Shown: positions 15,405 to 25,008 of the stretch, one piece after another
Numbering within the stretch: position 1 is the stretch's first letter
Layout: the number at the start of each line of letters is the position of its first letter
From: Chloroflexota bacterium
GTDB lineage: Bacteria > Chloroflexota > Anaerolineae > Anaerolineales > Villigracilaceae
Assembly (NCBI GenBank): GCA_016223135.1
Contig: JACRPQ010000002.1
Coordinates: 36,626 to 100,625, forward strand
Length of the DNA: 64,000 nt
Reading direction: 5' to 3'
Program-made: the position numbers and the translations under genes
Notes under the pieces: model-generated
What the model saw: the letters and a program-made list of their open reading frames with translations, nothing else
Databases searched by the model: none
What the model was told of the DNA's origin: nothing

Positions 15405-17167
15405 GCCTGGCTGACCTTTGCATCCGAGCGCAGGCGGTAGGCAAGCGTCTGCACCGATTGCAGACGCCGCAGCGGGCGGATGTCTTTGTTGGAGTGTTGA
15501 AGCGTCTGATATTCACGCTCCAGCAAACGGACATCCAGCCACTTGGCGAGTTCATTCCAAGCATCGAAAAGGGGCCACAGCGATTTTTTGCCGGATGCTT
15601 GAATGCAGTCAATATCCATGCGCAGAGGCACATCGTCGAAGCCCGCAAAGGGTCCGTGATGGAGAGGCGGCGGCAGGTGCTCCACAATACGGCGGCGCAG
15701 AATGTAGCGTCCCGTGCGGATGAATGGCTCATTGGCATACGTGCCGGGAATAACCGCCAGTTTCCCGTAATAACGGCGGAACACGTCCCCCAACAGTCGT
15801 CTGTTTTCGAGAACCGCCCTCGGCAGAGACAGGCTGAAGCGGGCATAGGCGCGATTAAGGAAGGGGGTATCAACGCCGATCCAATAGGAGGCAAGAGTGG
15901 CTTGAAAGGAGGTAAACAGGCGCTGGCGATTCCACAGCTCAAAGAGAATGATGCGTGAAAATTGCGCGCCAGGAATACGCGCAAACATCCCCTGAACCTC
16001 CTTTTTAATTTCGAGCAAAATATCTTCCAAAGGGAAGGCTTTCAATAGACTTCGTAATTCTTCAACGCTCCAGTGCAAATACCAATCCTTTTTGTAGAAG
16101 ATATTTTCATTACTTAGCTTTAGCAGGCTGCTGCCGGAAAGCACATCTCCTAAAAAACCGTTGAGTAAAGGAATGCCTGCATCAGGGAGAGAGTCGAGAA
16201 AACACATCTGATACATGCCGTGAAAGTGCATGGAACTTCCGAACAGGTCTGCCCAAAGAGGAGTGTAACGTTCCAAAAAATCGTTGCAAAGATCTATCCA
16301 TTTCCAGGGAAGCCCGAGCGTTTTGGCAGTTTGGCGGGAATAGATGACATCAGTGGATTCGGGTTCCCCCCATGCATATGTATGCAGTTCTACGCCCATC
16401 TCTGCGGCAACGCCGGCAATCAGGCGCGAATCCAACCCGGAGGAGAGCGGCAGAATCCAGCGCGGCTGTGTCTTCAACACATCCGCAATCGCTTTGCGCG
16501 ACAACTCGTACATCTCGTCCACCAGGTCGTCCCAGCCCGCCTCCCACCGACTTTGGCTGGGCTGCACCGTCCAAAGCGTTTCGGCGCGAAAGCCTCCTTC
16601 CCCCCACTCCATGCGGCTGTCGGGCGGGATGATTTTCATGCCCTTATAGAGCGTCCAGTCCGAGATGAAATGTCCATTGACCAGCAGCGACACCACACCC
16701 GGCAGGAAGAAATCGTCGGGGGTGTAGCCGGCTGAGGCGACCACCGCAGGCTCCAGCGTGGAGGCGATGCGTCCGCGCCCGATTTCGGCGTGGAAGACCG
16801 GCATGCTCCCCAGCCAGTCGTTCCACATTGTCCAGCGTTTGCCGTCGGCGCTGATGCGCAGGAGGAGGAAGCGCCCCTCCCAAGGGAGTTCGAAGCGGTC
16901 GGTCATCAGGGCGTCCTGCACTTTTGCCAGGTTCACCTCCCCGCGCGGCGAGCCAATCAGCGCGAGGAGCGAGCCATCGGGCAGGGTGTGGAGGCGGTTT
17001 TCCATCCCTTCGCGCCCCCATAGTTCGAGGTGAGTCTCGCCAACCACAAGGGAACGGCGCTGAAGGCGCATAAAGTATGTCAGCGCGCGCTGGTGAGCGT
17101 TTTCCAACGCTTGAAGGCGGCTTTCAGGAAGGTTTGAAAAAACGGTAAAGCCAATAATGGATTGCAT
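15401..17167 (-). CDS. Asparagine-synthase-like protein lacking the glutaminase cysteine
   Basis: A 588-residue protein with the architecture of asparagine synthetase B: an N-terminal Ntn-hydrolase-like domain (1-200) and an ATP-pyrophosphatase domain with the PP-loop LSSGLDSR at 241-248. AsnB enzymes begin MCGI, with Cys as the catalytic nucleophile that releases ammonia from glutamine. Here the start is MQSIIGF, so that cysteine is missing. Cys-less relatives (beta-lactam synthetase, lasso-peptide cyclase) adenylate a carboxylate and use an internal or other amine. In this locus it may form an amide on a sugar acid, but this is inference. It overlaps the downstream GT2 gene by 4 nt and follows a degraded paralogue. 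Confidence 0.82.
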   Translation of the reverse strand: MQSIIGFTVFSNLPESRLQALENAHQRALTYFMRLQRRSLVVGETHLELWGREGMENRLHTLPDGSLLALIGSPRGEVNLAKVQDALMTDRFELPWEGRFLLLRISADGKRWTMWNDWLGSMPVFHAEIGRGRIASTLEPAVVASAGYTPDDFFLPGVVSLLVNGHFISDWTLYKGMKIIPPDSRMEWGEGGFRAETLWTVQPSQSRWEAGWDDLVDEMYELSRKAIADVLKTQPRWILPLSSGLDSRLIAGVAAEMGVELHTYAWGEPESTDVIYSRQTAKTLGLPWKWIDLCNDFLERYTPLWADLFGSSMHFHGMYQMCFLDSLPDAGIPLLNGFLGDVLSGSSLLKLSNENIFYKKDWYLHWSVEELRSLLKAFPLEDILLEIKKEVQGMFARIPGAQFSRIILFELWNRQRLFTSFQATLASYWIGVDTPFLNRAYARFSLSLPRAVLENRRLLGDVFRRYYGKLAVIPGTYANEPFIRTGRYILRRRIVEHLPPPLHHGPFAGFDDVPLRMDIDCIQASGKKSLWPLFDAWNELAKWLDVRLLEREYQTLQHSNKDIRPLRRLQSVQTLAYRLRSDAKVSQA

Positions 17168-17182
17168 GGGATTTCCCCTCCG

Positions 17183-18834
17183 CTAGAGCAGGCGGTAGGC
17201 GAGTGTTTGTGCAGATTGTAATCTTCTGAGCGGGCGAATATCTTCATCAGAAGTCATAACGGTCTGAAAATCGCGCTCCAATTGGCTGAAATCCAGCCAT
17301 TGCGAAATTTGTTCCTGGGCATCGTAAAGGGGCCAAAGAGCCGGTTTTCCGCTCAATTGCAGGGAAGCAACATCCATGCGCAAAGGAACATTTTCAAAAC
17401 CTGTAAAGAAAGTGCGCCGCAGGAAAGACGGCAGCCGCCTGGCAATGCGCTGGTTGAGCAGGTAACGCCCCGTCAAGATAAATGGTTCCTTGTGATACGT
17501 GCCGGGAACATGAACGGATTTGCCACACCGCGCCAATAACTGGAAAGTGTGGATTGAAATTTTGTAAATAACCGCTGACGATTCCAAAGTTCGAGCAATT
17601 GCAGTTTTTGATAAAACGCCCCCGGCAGTGAAGCGATTTGCTTTTGGTATTCGTCGGCGTTGACTTCCAGCGCTTCGGCAAAGTCGAACCTGGCGTAAGC
17701 ACGTAGTTGCTCCACGTTCCAATGACAATACCACTCATTTTCCAATTGATAACTTCGACCGGAAGAATGTACTGCAATCAATTCATGCACAGAATCGCCG
17801 GTCAACACATCGCCGATAAAACCGGAAAGCACGGAACCCGATGGTTCGTTTTGGATCTCATCCAGAAACGCCATCTGGTACATGCCGTGAAAGTGCATGG
17901 AACTTCCAAACAGGTCTGCCCAGCGGGGAGTATAGGTGACCAGGAAATCGCGCGGCAGGTCAATCCACTTCCAAGGGATGCCCAAGGTGCGCGCGATTTG
18001 CCGCGAATACACCACATCGGTCGTGTTTGGTCCCCCCCAGGCATAGGCATACACATCCACCCCCATCTCTGCGGCGACAGCGGCAATCAGACGCGAATCC
18101 AACCCGGAGGAGAGCGGCAGAATCCAGCGCGGCTGTGTCTTCAACACATCCGCAATCGCTTTGCGCGACAACTCGTACATCTCGTCCACCAGGTCGTCCC
18201 AGCCCGCCTCCCACCGACTTTGGCTGGGCGCCACCGTCCAAAGCGTTTCGGCGCGAAAGCCTCCTTCCCCCCACTCCATGCGGCTGTCAGGTGGGACAAC
18301 TTTCATGCCCTTGTAGAGCGTCCAATCGGCGAGGTAATGACCGTTGATGAGCAGTGAGACCAAGCCCGGCAGGTAGAAATCGTCGGGGGTGTAGCCGGCT
18401 GAGGCGACCACTGCAGGTTCCAGCGTGGAGGCGATGCGTCCGCGCCCGATTTCGGCGTGGAAGACTTGGATGCTCCCCAGCCAGTCGTTCCACATTGTCC
18501 AGCGTTTGCCGTCGGCGCTGATGCGCAGGAGGAGGACGCGCCCGTCCCAGGGGAGTTCGAAGCGGTCGGTCATCAGGGCATCCTGTACTTTTGCCAGGTT
18601 TACCTCCCCGTGCGGCGAGCCAATCAGCGCGAGGAGTGAGCCATCGGACAGGGTGTGGAGGCGGTCTTCCATCCCTTCGCGCCCCCACACTTCGAGGTGA
18701 GTTTCGCCGATCACCCGCGAATGGCGTTGAAGGTGCGGAAAGTATGTCAGCGCGCGCTGGTGAGCGTTTTCCAACGCTTGAAGGCGGTTTTCGGGAAGGT
18801 TTGAAAAAACGGTAAAGCCGACGATGGAACCCAT
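17183..18834 (-). pseudogene. Second asparagine-synthase-like gene, frameshifted by internal deletion
   Basis: This is a tandem duplicate of the gene at 15401-17167, very similar over its first 400 residues (same MxSIVGFTVFSNLPE-type start, LSSGLDSR PP-loop, no N-terminal cysteine). At about 17506-17514 the frame breaks. In the intact copy 111 nt separate the TTC of the PF pair from the CCC of PGTY; here only 5 nt do, a net loss of 106 nt that shifts the frame. The 3' part (17183 to about 17515) continues in another frame with the matching C-terminus (DEDIRPLRRLQSAQTLAYR). The first frame alone would give 453 residues ending at 17473. Unless the deletion is a sequencing or assembly error, this copy is broken. 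Confidence 0.85.
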
Positions 18835-18843
18835 GGAATTGCC

Positions 18844-20382
18844 TTATTCCCTGTTTCTGTTGAGGAAGCGGTAACCCAGGATTACGCCGATGAGTATTAA
18901 CAGCACCGGTACGCTGCCAACGATGATGGGAAGCGCCGGGTTTCTGCCCAGGTCGGAGGGGGGCGCTTGTTTGAGGAACGCCGGCAGAGGCGTGGGAGTA
19001 AATGCAGCCAGGGCAGGCGGGGCGGTAGGGGTGGCTTGCGCGGAAATTTCCAGCACGGCAGTAGCGAGGGGGGTGACGGGCAGTTCCGGCGCGTCCAAAA
19101 CGTTGTAGGAATACCAGATGCCGTTTGCGCCAACGCCGGGGTCTTCGCGCCAAACAGCCAGCATGACATTCCCCTGCACAATTACGGCATGAACATCGTG
19201 AGGCGCAAACGTGGTAACGAAGCGGTCGGGATTGCTCCAAGCGTTGTTTTGGAACATGCTGTGCCAGATGCCGCCGACGATGGTGTATTTTCCTTTTTCA
19301 TCCAGGCTTTCGATACGTTGAATGAAGAGGACGTGGGGCGTTCCGTTCCCGTCCAGCGCCATGGCATGTTCACCGCTTCGACCAACGTGAAAGGGGAAGG
19401 GGTCGAGCGGTTCGCTCCATGTGACGCCGCCATCGAGGGAGATACGGGAACGTTGAATTGGACGCCCGGGACCAACGGGTCTTCCCGCCACGGGGTTGCC
19501 GCCGTTGTAGAAGACCACAATCTCCCGGCCGTTATCCGTAATGACGGGGAAGGATGGACCGAAGTATTCGGGAAGGTTAATGCGTTCATCCAGTTCAAGC
19601 GGAGCGCTCCAGGCGGCGGTTTGTGGGTCGAAACTGGCGAAGTACAACGAATCATCCACGCCGAGGTTGGTGACTACGTTCCACGCTGCGCGAATTTTTT
19701 GGCTGGGTCCTGCGGCGAGACGCAGGCTGAAGGCGCTCAAATCGGCGTTGAATGTCAGGAAAAGAGGCTGCGGCTCGGACCAGTTTTTTCCGCCATCTTT
19801 GGAATGCACATAATAGACACCGCTCCCATCGCGGTTGCCGCTGTAGATGATGACGAGGTTGCCTTGCTCGTCACCGGTAATGGCGCCGGAGTTCAGCCCC
19901 AGCGCGCCATCGCCTACCATGATGGGCGGAGACCAGGCAAGCGCCAGGTCGGCAAGGGAGGCGGGAGCGTGCGAGTAGAAGACAAAGGTACGGCGCGAAA
20001 TATTCTCGGTGGCAGTGAAAATGAGGTGAATGGTGTCGCTGGAATCCAAAAACGCGCCCATGAAATTGGCGTTCCCCCCGATGGGCGAGAGGAGGATATC
20101 CACCGGGCGCGTCCAGCCGCCTTTGAGAGTCCATTGGCGATAGACGATGGCTAAGTTGCGCTCACCGCTGGCATACACCCACTGGCTGGTGAAGGCATGG
20201 ACAGTGCGGTTGCGGTCTGCGAGCAGAAAGGGAGTGTAGGTATCATCCAAATAGCCGGGCACTTTTTCATCCGGCGTCCAGGCGGAAGCGGGACTGGCGG
20301 AAGCGGATAGAGGTCCCAGCCCAAAAGACAAGACGATGCAAGCCGCCCCCACGATGAAGAGGAATCGGGAGAGGCTTTTCAT
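18844..20382 (-). CDS. Secreted membrane-anchored Asp-box (BNR) protein
   Basis: A 512-residue protein starting at the ATG 20382, which overlaps the upstream stop by 4 nt. It has a signal peptide (LFIVGAACIVLSFGLG), a beta-propeller-like body with Asp-boxes such as SKDGGKNWSEP and SLDGGVTWSEP, a Pro/Thr-rich linker (near 440-480) and a C-terminal transmembrane helix (LPIIVGSVPVLLILIGVILG) with a short basic tail. Asp-boxes occur in sialidases and in many non-enzymatic propellers; I do not see a full sialidase active site. It is likely displayed outside the membrane, where it could bind or trim the exported glycan. It is a smaller relative of the protein from the next gene upstream. Confidence 0.8.
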   Translation of the reverse strand: MKSLSRFLFIVGAACIVLSFGLGPLSASASPASAWTPDEKVPGYLDDTYTPFLLADRNRTVHAFTSQWVYASGERNLAIVYRQWTLKGGWTRPVDILLSPIGGNANFMGAFLDSSDTIHLIFTATENISRRTFVFYSHAPASLADLALAWSPPIMVGDGALGLNSGAITGDEQGNLVIIYSGNRDGSGVYYVHSKDGGKNWSEPQPLFLTFNADLSAFSLRLAAGPSQKIRAAWNVVTNLGVDDSLYFASFDPQTAAWSAPLELDERINLPEYFGPSFPVITDNGREIVVFYNGGNPVAGRPVGPGRPIQRSRISLDGGVTWSEPLDPFPFHVGRSGEHAMALDGNGTPHVLFIQRIESLDEKGKYTIVGGIWHSMFQNNAWSNPDRFVTTFAPHDVHAVIVQGNVMLAVWREDPGVGANGIWYSYNVLDAPELPVTPLATAVLEISAQATPTAPPALAAFTPTPLPAFLKQAPPSDLGRNPALPIIVGSVPVLLILIGVILGYRFLNRNRE

Positions 20383-23033
20383 TGCTTTGTGGGTCTGCGC
20401 CATACCAAGAGGAAGAGAGTAACCGCCACGCCGACGCCCAACAGAATCAAGCCGACAAGGTTTTGCTGAAGGGCGGAGGTGGAGACGTTGTCATCGTAGA
20501 GGACGGAGAAATCCGGCGTGGGGGTGGGTTGGATTTCGGAGACAGGGGTAACGTTGCTATCGGTAAAGGCGACGGGGAGGATGGCTGCCTGGGTCAGCGA
20601 GGCAGATGGGAGGTCCTCGAGGAAGCGGGTGAAGGTGAGGATTTCGCTTTGGAATTTTCCATCGAGGTCCACATAATCCAGCGGGATGAACACGCCGAGG
20701 TAGCCGCTGGAGGTCAGGTCGGCGGCAAGAGTGTATTGGATCTCAGTTCCTTTGAGAAGCAGGTCTTTGGTTAAGTCCAGCTGCCAGGTTGCGCCGTCCC
20801 ATTTCCAGTCCTGAAGGGTAAGCCCTTTCTGGTTGTAGGCATCGCTGCTGTGTTTGCTGACGATTTGGATGAAATGGAGGATGCCGCTCCCATTGGAGGC
20901 AAGGGCGACGCGCGTCGCTTCTTCGTTGACGCCGGTCACGTTGTTTTGTTTGCCCCACGTCAAGCCGCTGTCTTGTGAGACTTGCGAAATGTTGGCGAAG
21001 ATCAATCCGTCATATTCCTGCCAGATGACGTGGATTGTGGCGTCATCATAACTGACGATATCCGCCCATTGGATTTCGCCTTCGCTGAGGATTTGCGGGC
21101 TACTCCAGGTTGCGCCGCCATCCACCGAGCGGGAGTAGAACAAGCCGACCGGCTGACCGACGCGCACGGTGTTTTTGATGAAGAGCAGATGCAGAACACC
21201 ATCTCTGCTAAGAGCGAGGCGCACGCCTCCCATGCGTTCCCAGCCGGCGGCAACGGCGTCGAAGGCGCGCACCGGCGCACTCCAGGTTTTTCCGTTGTCA
21301 GCGGATTGGACGATATAGATGCCGCGCTCTTCGTTGACCGGGACGACATAAGCGGTCACAATCCGCCCGGCGCCATCCACCACCACATCCACGTCATCCA
21401 CCAGGCGGGAAGGGGTGGGCAAACCGATGATGTCCACCCACTCGGAGGCGAGGTTGGCTTTTTCGACGTTTGCCCAACTAAAGATAAGGTCGCCGTTGTA
21501 GCCGTCAATCCAGTTGAGCAGGAGACGTTTGAGCGGGTCGGCAGTGACCAGCAGGCGGGTCGGCACGCCCCCAAGGGAGGGGATGACCGACTCAGCCGGC
21601 GCCCATTCTTTGCCATCCCAGCGGGCATATTCGATGGATGCGCCGTTTCCCTGAAGCGGAGATTGAAGCCAGACGGCATGTATGTTGCCCTGCGCGTCAT
21701 GGGCGGTATTGAAATACGAGATGCGTTCGGGTTTTTGGGAACGGATGGAAAGCACGCTCGGTTCGTCCCAGATTACGGAGGGCGCGAACCAGTTTTCCAC
21801 GGGGGTCAGTTCACGAGAGATGAACCATACGTCGCCGCCGCGCCCCTGATCGCAGCCGGTCACATACAGGCGGTTTTTGTAAACAACGTCGAAGCGGCAG
21901 CCGAGCAGGATGGCGTCGAAAGTGAGCGGGTTGACGATGGAGGGCAGTTGAGTCTGCGTTTGCACATCGCTCCATTGCGATCCATTCCACGCCACCATGA
22001 AGGGGCTGACCTGCCCGACAAAGATGACCGTCATAAAACGGGAATTTCTCTCTATGACTTTTGTGCTCAGGGGACATTCCGTGCGCCCGCCCAACACTGC
22101 AACGGGGTCTTCCCAGTTTTGTCCGCCGTCTTTCGACCATTGACTGTACACCGTGCATTTGGATGAGCCCGGCTCGCCTGCCTGCCAAATCAGCAGGACG
22201 TTTCGTCCGTAGGCGGAGGCTGTCAGATTGAAGGGGGTTTCGAAGCCGCCGGTATCTTCCGGCCCCTTGACTTGCTTTGCTTCTTCCCAAGTGGTGCCAT
22301 TATTGCGGGAGACCGCCATGAAGACGCGCTTTTGGGCGCGGTTATCCCAAGTGACATACACCTGCTGGTTGATCGCAGTGTTGGAGGTGCTGACCCGAAT
22401 GTACAGCTCGCTCTGTGCCGCCGAACGGAAGTATTCCGAGGGATACAACAACCGTGGTTCAGTCCAGAACCCGCCACCCGAGGGCGACTGGGTGTAGTAC
22501 ACCCCTGCCGGTTTGTCATCCACTTGATTGCTTTGAATAAAGGCGATATGCAAAACACCCTGGGCATCCACCATGGCATCGAAACTTGCCACAGAATTTT
22601 GAATGCGGGTGACCAGCATCCAATTTTGCGGGTAGGGGAAATCGCCTGCTGTGGCTTGCCCGTAGAACAACCGTTGATCACTGCCGGCAACCCAGAAGAC
22701 ATGAATCACGCCGCCGCGTCCGGGCACCAGAATGGGCGGCGGGTCTTTCGGTCCAAAGGGGAATTTGACGGTCTGTGCCGGCGACCAGGTCTTGCCGTCG
22801 CGGCTTTGGGCGTATTTGTAGCCATCCACTTCATCCAGCCAGATGACATGGATGAAGCCGCGGTCATCCACCGTCATGACCGGGTTGGTCGCCGCGCCGG
22901 AGAAGGAGAGGTTGGCTGGCTCGGACCAATCGAGGCTGGTTTGGGCGCGGCTGACCGGCGCGGAGGCAAGGAAGGCAGAGGCAATCAGCAGAAAGGTCAA
23001 TAGGGCGGTTGTCAGTCGTTGTGTTCGTTTCAT
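20379..23033 (-). CDS. Large secreted Asp-box (BNR) repeat protein, membrane-anchored
   Basis: An 884-residue exported protein. The likely start is the ATG at 23033 (MKRTQRLTTALLTFLLIASAF), giving a clean signal peptide. At least six Asp-box turns are visible: SRDGKTWSP, SRNNGTTWEE, SKDGGQNWED, SADNGKTWSA, SVDGGATWSS and SQDSGLTWGK, enough for one or two beta-propellers. The end has a Pro/Thr linker and one transmembrane helix (NLVGLILLGVGVAVTLFLLVW) followed by RRPTKQ, so it is anchored facing outside. It is translationally coupled to a second such protein. A glycan-binding or glycosidase role fits the locus but catalytic residues cannot be assigned. Confidence 0.8.
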   Translation of the reverse strand: MKRTQRLTTALLTFLLIASAFLASAPVSRAQTSLDWSEPANLSFSGAATNPVMTVDDRGFIHVIWLDEVDGYKYAQSRDGKTWSPAQTVKFPFGPKDPPPILVPGRGGVIHVFWVAGSDQRLFYGQATAGDFPYPQNWMLVTRIQNSVASFDAMVDAQGVLHIAFIQSNQVDDKPAGVYYTQSPSGGGFWTEPRLLYPSEYFRSAAQSELYIRVSTSNTAINQQVYVTWDNRAQKRVFMAVSRNNGTTWEEAKQVKGPEDTGGFETPFNLTASAYGRNVLLIWQAGEPGSSKCTVYSQWSKDGGQNWEDPVAVLGGRTECPLSTKVIERNSRFMTVIFVGQVSPFMVAWNGSQWSDVQTQTQLPSIVNPLTFDAILLGCRFDVVYKNRLYVTGCDQGRGGDVWFISRELTPVENWFAPSVIWDEPSVLSIRSQKPERISYFNTAHDAQGNIHAVWLQSPLQGNGASIEYARWDGKEWAPAESVIPSLGGVPTRLLVTADPLKRLLLNWIDGYNGDLIFSWANVEKANLASEWVDIIGLPTPSRLVDDVDVVVDGAGRIVTAYVVPVNEERGIYIVQSADNGKTWSAPVRAFDAVAAGWERMGGVRLALSRDGVLHLLFIKNTVRVGQPVGLFYSRSVDGGATWSSPQILSEGEIQWADIVSYDDATIHVIWQEYDGLIFANISQVSQDSGLTWGKQNNVTGVNEEATRVALASNGSGILHFIQIVSKHSSDAYNQKGLTLQDWKWDGATWQLDLTKDLLLKGTEIQYTLAADLTSSGYLGVFIPLDYVDLDGKFQSEILTFTRFLEDLPSASLTQAAILPVAFTDSNVTPVSEIQPTPTPDFSVLYDDNVSTSALQQNLVGLILLGVGVAVTLFLLVWRRPTKQ

Positions 23034-23050
23034 GGTTGTTACATCCACTG

Positions 23051-23168
23051 GACTTACGCAAAATTGCTTTCTTATCCGCTACTCTGCACCAATCTTCGCG
23101 AATTTTGAACGAATTAGCGCAGATTAGCGAAGATTGGTGGATTATTAAATTCAGGTTTTGCGTAAGTC
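23051..23168. repeat. MITE-like element C, copy 1
   Basis: A 118-base element with perfect 13-base inverted ends, GACTTACGCAAAA (23051-23063) and TTTTGCGTAAGTC (23156-23168). The internal part includes CCAATCTTCGCGAATTTTGA and a partly inverted AGCGAAGATTGG. A second copy with the same ends lies at 39907-40021. It has no coding capacity and no transposase nearby, as expected for a miniature inverted-repeat element moved in trans. Confidence 0.8.
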
Positions 23169-23177
23169 AAAATCCAT

Positions 23178-24977
23178 TCAAGGCTGGGCGGGAGCGGCGT
23201 CGAGCGCCTCCAGCGCAAGCCTTGCATTGGCAGATAAATCCTCGCGGTTTTGAGTTTGCCACCACCAAATGTACACGTCCAGTTCCTCCGCCGCTTCGGG
23301 AATTTGCGCGAGGAAGACCTGCGCTCGCTCCACATCTCCGAGCCAAACGTAGCAATACGCCAGCGCTTTGATGATACCGCGATGCGAAGGCGAGCGGTCA
23401 AGGGCGGCTTCGAGGAAGCGCGTGGCGGAGACAAAATCGCGGCGATACATGGCAATCAAGCCGAGGCGGTGGTTGGCGGTGCGGTTGGCAGGATCAAGCC
23501 CCAGGGCGGTCTGAAGCGAAGCGTCTGCCGCAGCCAGATGAGGCACGATCCTCTCCCCTGCCCATCCGCTTTCTGGAAATTCCGCCAATTCCACTTTTGC
23601 CAGTTGAACCGCGCCGAGATTTGCCTGCCACACTGCCCGAATTTGTTTGAGGTTAAACAGGGCAGCCAGCAGCCAGATGAGCGCAATGGCAAGGGCGGTC
23701 CGCCGGTCAATGCGATGAATGGCAGGCTGAGGCTCGCGGCGGCGGAGGTTTTCCGCCAGCCCCACAAGGAAGAGAGAAAGCGCGGCGCCGGCGCCGTTAT
23801 ACAAATAATCGTCCACCATGCCGTGAACGAAAGCAGCCAGCAGGGCAAAGAGCAGCAGCGCCTGAAAGGTTCCTCCCTCCCCGCGCCTGCCCAACCCCTG
23901 CGCCAGCGACCACAAACTCAGCACATACAACCCCAAAAACGCCGCGCCGCCCAACACGCCCTGCTCGATGCCCACATCCAAAAACAGGTTGTGGCTGTTT
24001 GGCACATTGTAAAAGGGGATGTCCAGCAGATACTGCGAGTACAAACCGGGGAACGCGCCAAGCCCTCCGCCGGTGAGCGCGTAATCCTGAAGGAGATACA
24101 GGCTTCTGCCGAACAACTCGCCGCGGCTGCCATTGCCGTAGTAATAATGCCCTGTGAAGAGACTGCCCGAACGGGCGGGGCCGGCGTAGAGAAAGGCGAC
24201 CGCCGCACCCAGATACATCATCAGCAGGACGGGAAAGAGCGCTTCGCTCTTAATCTGACGTCTGATTCTGCCCGAGTGAATCAGCCGCCACCCCAGCCAG
24301 CCCCCTGCCCCGCTCAGCACAGCGAACGTCACGCCGCGCGAGGTGGACATGAGCATGGCAAGCATAGCGAGCGATACCCCTGCGCCCAACGGGAGAAGCC
24401 ATTTCAGGGAGAGAGGAGCGCGGGCTTGCCGTAATTTTTCGAGGGGATAAAGGATGAAGGGAACGGTGATGGCAATCATCCCCGCGACGTAGTTGGGGTG
24501 GATGGGCGTCCAGCCGGTTTGCGGGCGGATGCTCATCATCCAGCGCCCGAGGCGGTTGACCATTTCCAGCCGGCGCGGCAGGGCAACGAAATCGTGCGTG
24601 AGGAAGAAATACAACGCCACGCCAACGCCGAGGCAAAATAAGAAGACTGATATGCGGGAGAGATTTTCGTGCGGCTGCGCCTTCAGGGAAAAATACAACA
24701 GGATGGCGGTCATGAGCAGCCACGCCTTGCTCCAGGCGGTCGTTTGATCATACGCCGCCCAATAGCCCCCCCAAGCAGTGACTCCAAACAACAAAACGAG
24801 GACATCGCGTCCGTCGAAGGAATAGCCGCCCGAGACGAGGCGCAGCGCGAATGGAAGTAGAGCGGTCGGGAGGAACCAGAGTCCCCAGCCCGGTTCAATC
24901 ACCCAGACCGCTCCACAGAGCGCAATCAGCAGCAGTTCCAGGAGGGCAAAGCGATGATCTTCGACAAGTTCACGCAA
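23178..24977 (-). CDS. O-antigen ligase/polymerase-like membrane protein with TPR tail
   Basis: A 599-residue polytopic membrane protein. About eleven hydrophobic helices span residues 15-460, with a large periplasmic loop between residues 255 and 340 that includes GRSLYLLQDYALTGGGLGAFPG and a conserved NSHNLFLDVGIEQG segment, typical of the O-antigen ligase (WaaL/Wzy) superfamily. Residues 480-595 form TPR-like helices (ASLQTALGLDPANRTANHRLG). These enzymes join lipid-linked glycans or transfer them to an acceptor outside the membrane. The start codon is TTG, supported by AGGAG 9 nt upstream. In an ABC-exported system it may ligate the finished chain to its anchor. Confidence 0.85.
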   Translation of the reverse strand: MRELVEDHRFALLELLLIALCGAVWVIEPGWGLWFLPTALLPFALRLVSGGYSFDGRDVLVLLFGVTAWGGYWAAYDQTTAWSKAWLLMTAILLYFSLKAQPHENLSRISVFLFCLGVGVALYFFLTHDFVALPRRLEMVNRLGRWMMSIRPQTGWTPIHPNYVAGMIAITVPFILYPLEKLRQARAPLSLKWLLPLGAGVSLAMLAMLMSTSRGVTFAVLSGAGGWLGWRLIHSGRIRRQIKSEALFPVLLMMYLGAAVAFLYAGPARSGSLFTGHYYYGNGSRGELFGRSLYLLQDYALTGGGLGAFPGLYSQYLLDIPFYNVPNSHNLFLDVGIEQGVLGGAAFLGLYVLSLWSLAQGLGRRGEGGTFQALLLFALLAAFVHGMVDDYLYNGAGAALSLFLVGLAENLRRREPQPAIHRIDRRTALAIALIWLLAALFNLKQIRAVWQANLGAVQLAKVELAEFPESGWAGERIVPHLAAADASLQTALGLDPANRTANHRLGLIAMYRRDFVSATRFLEAALDRSPSHRGIIKALAYCYVWLGDVERAQVFLAQIPEAAEELDVYIWWWQTQNREDLSANARLALEALDAAPAQP

Positions 24978-25008
24978 GAAGCGTTTCTCCTGATAAGCCG
25001 CGGTGAAT

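Noticed and set aside
18844..23033. Assignment of the Asp-box proteins as sialidases.
   Set aside because: Asp-boxes alone do not show sialidase activity; the arginine triad and FRIP-type motif were not found by eye.
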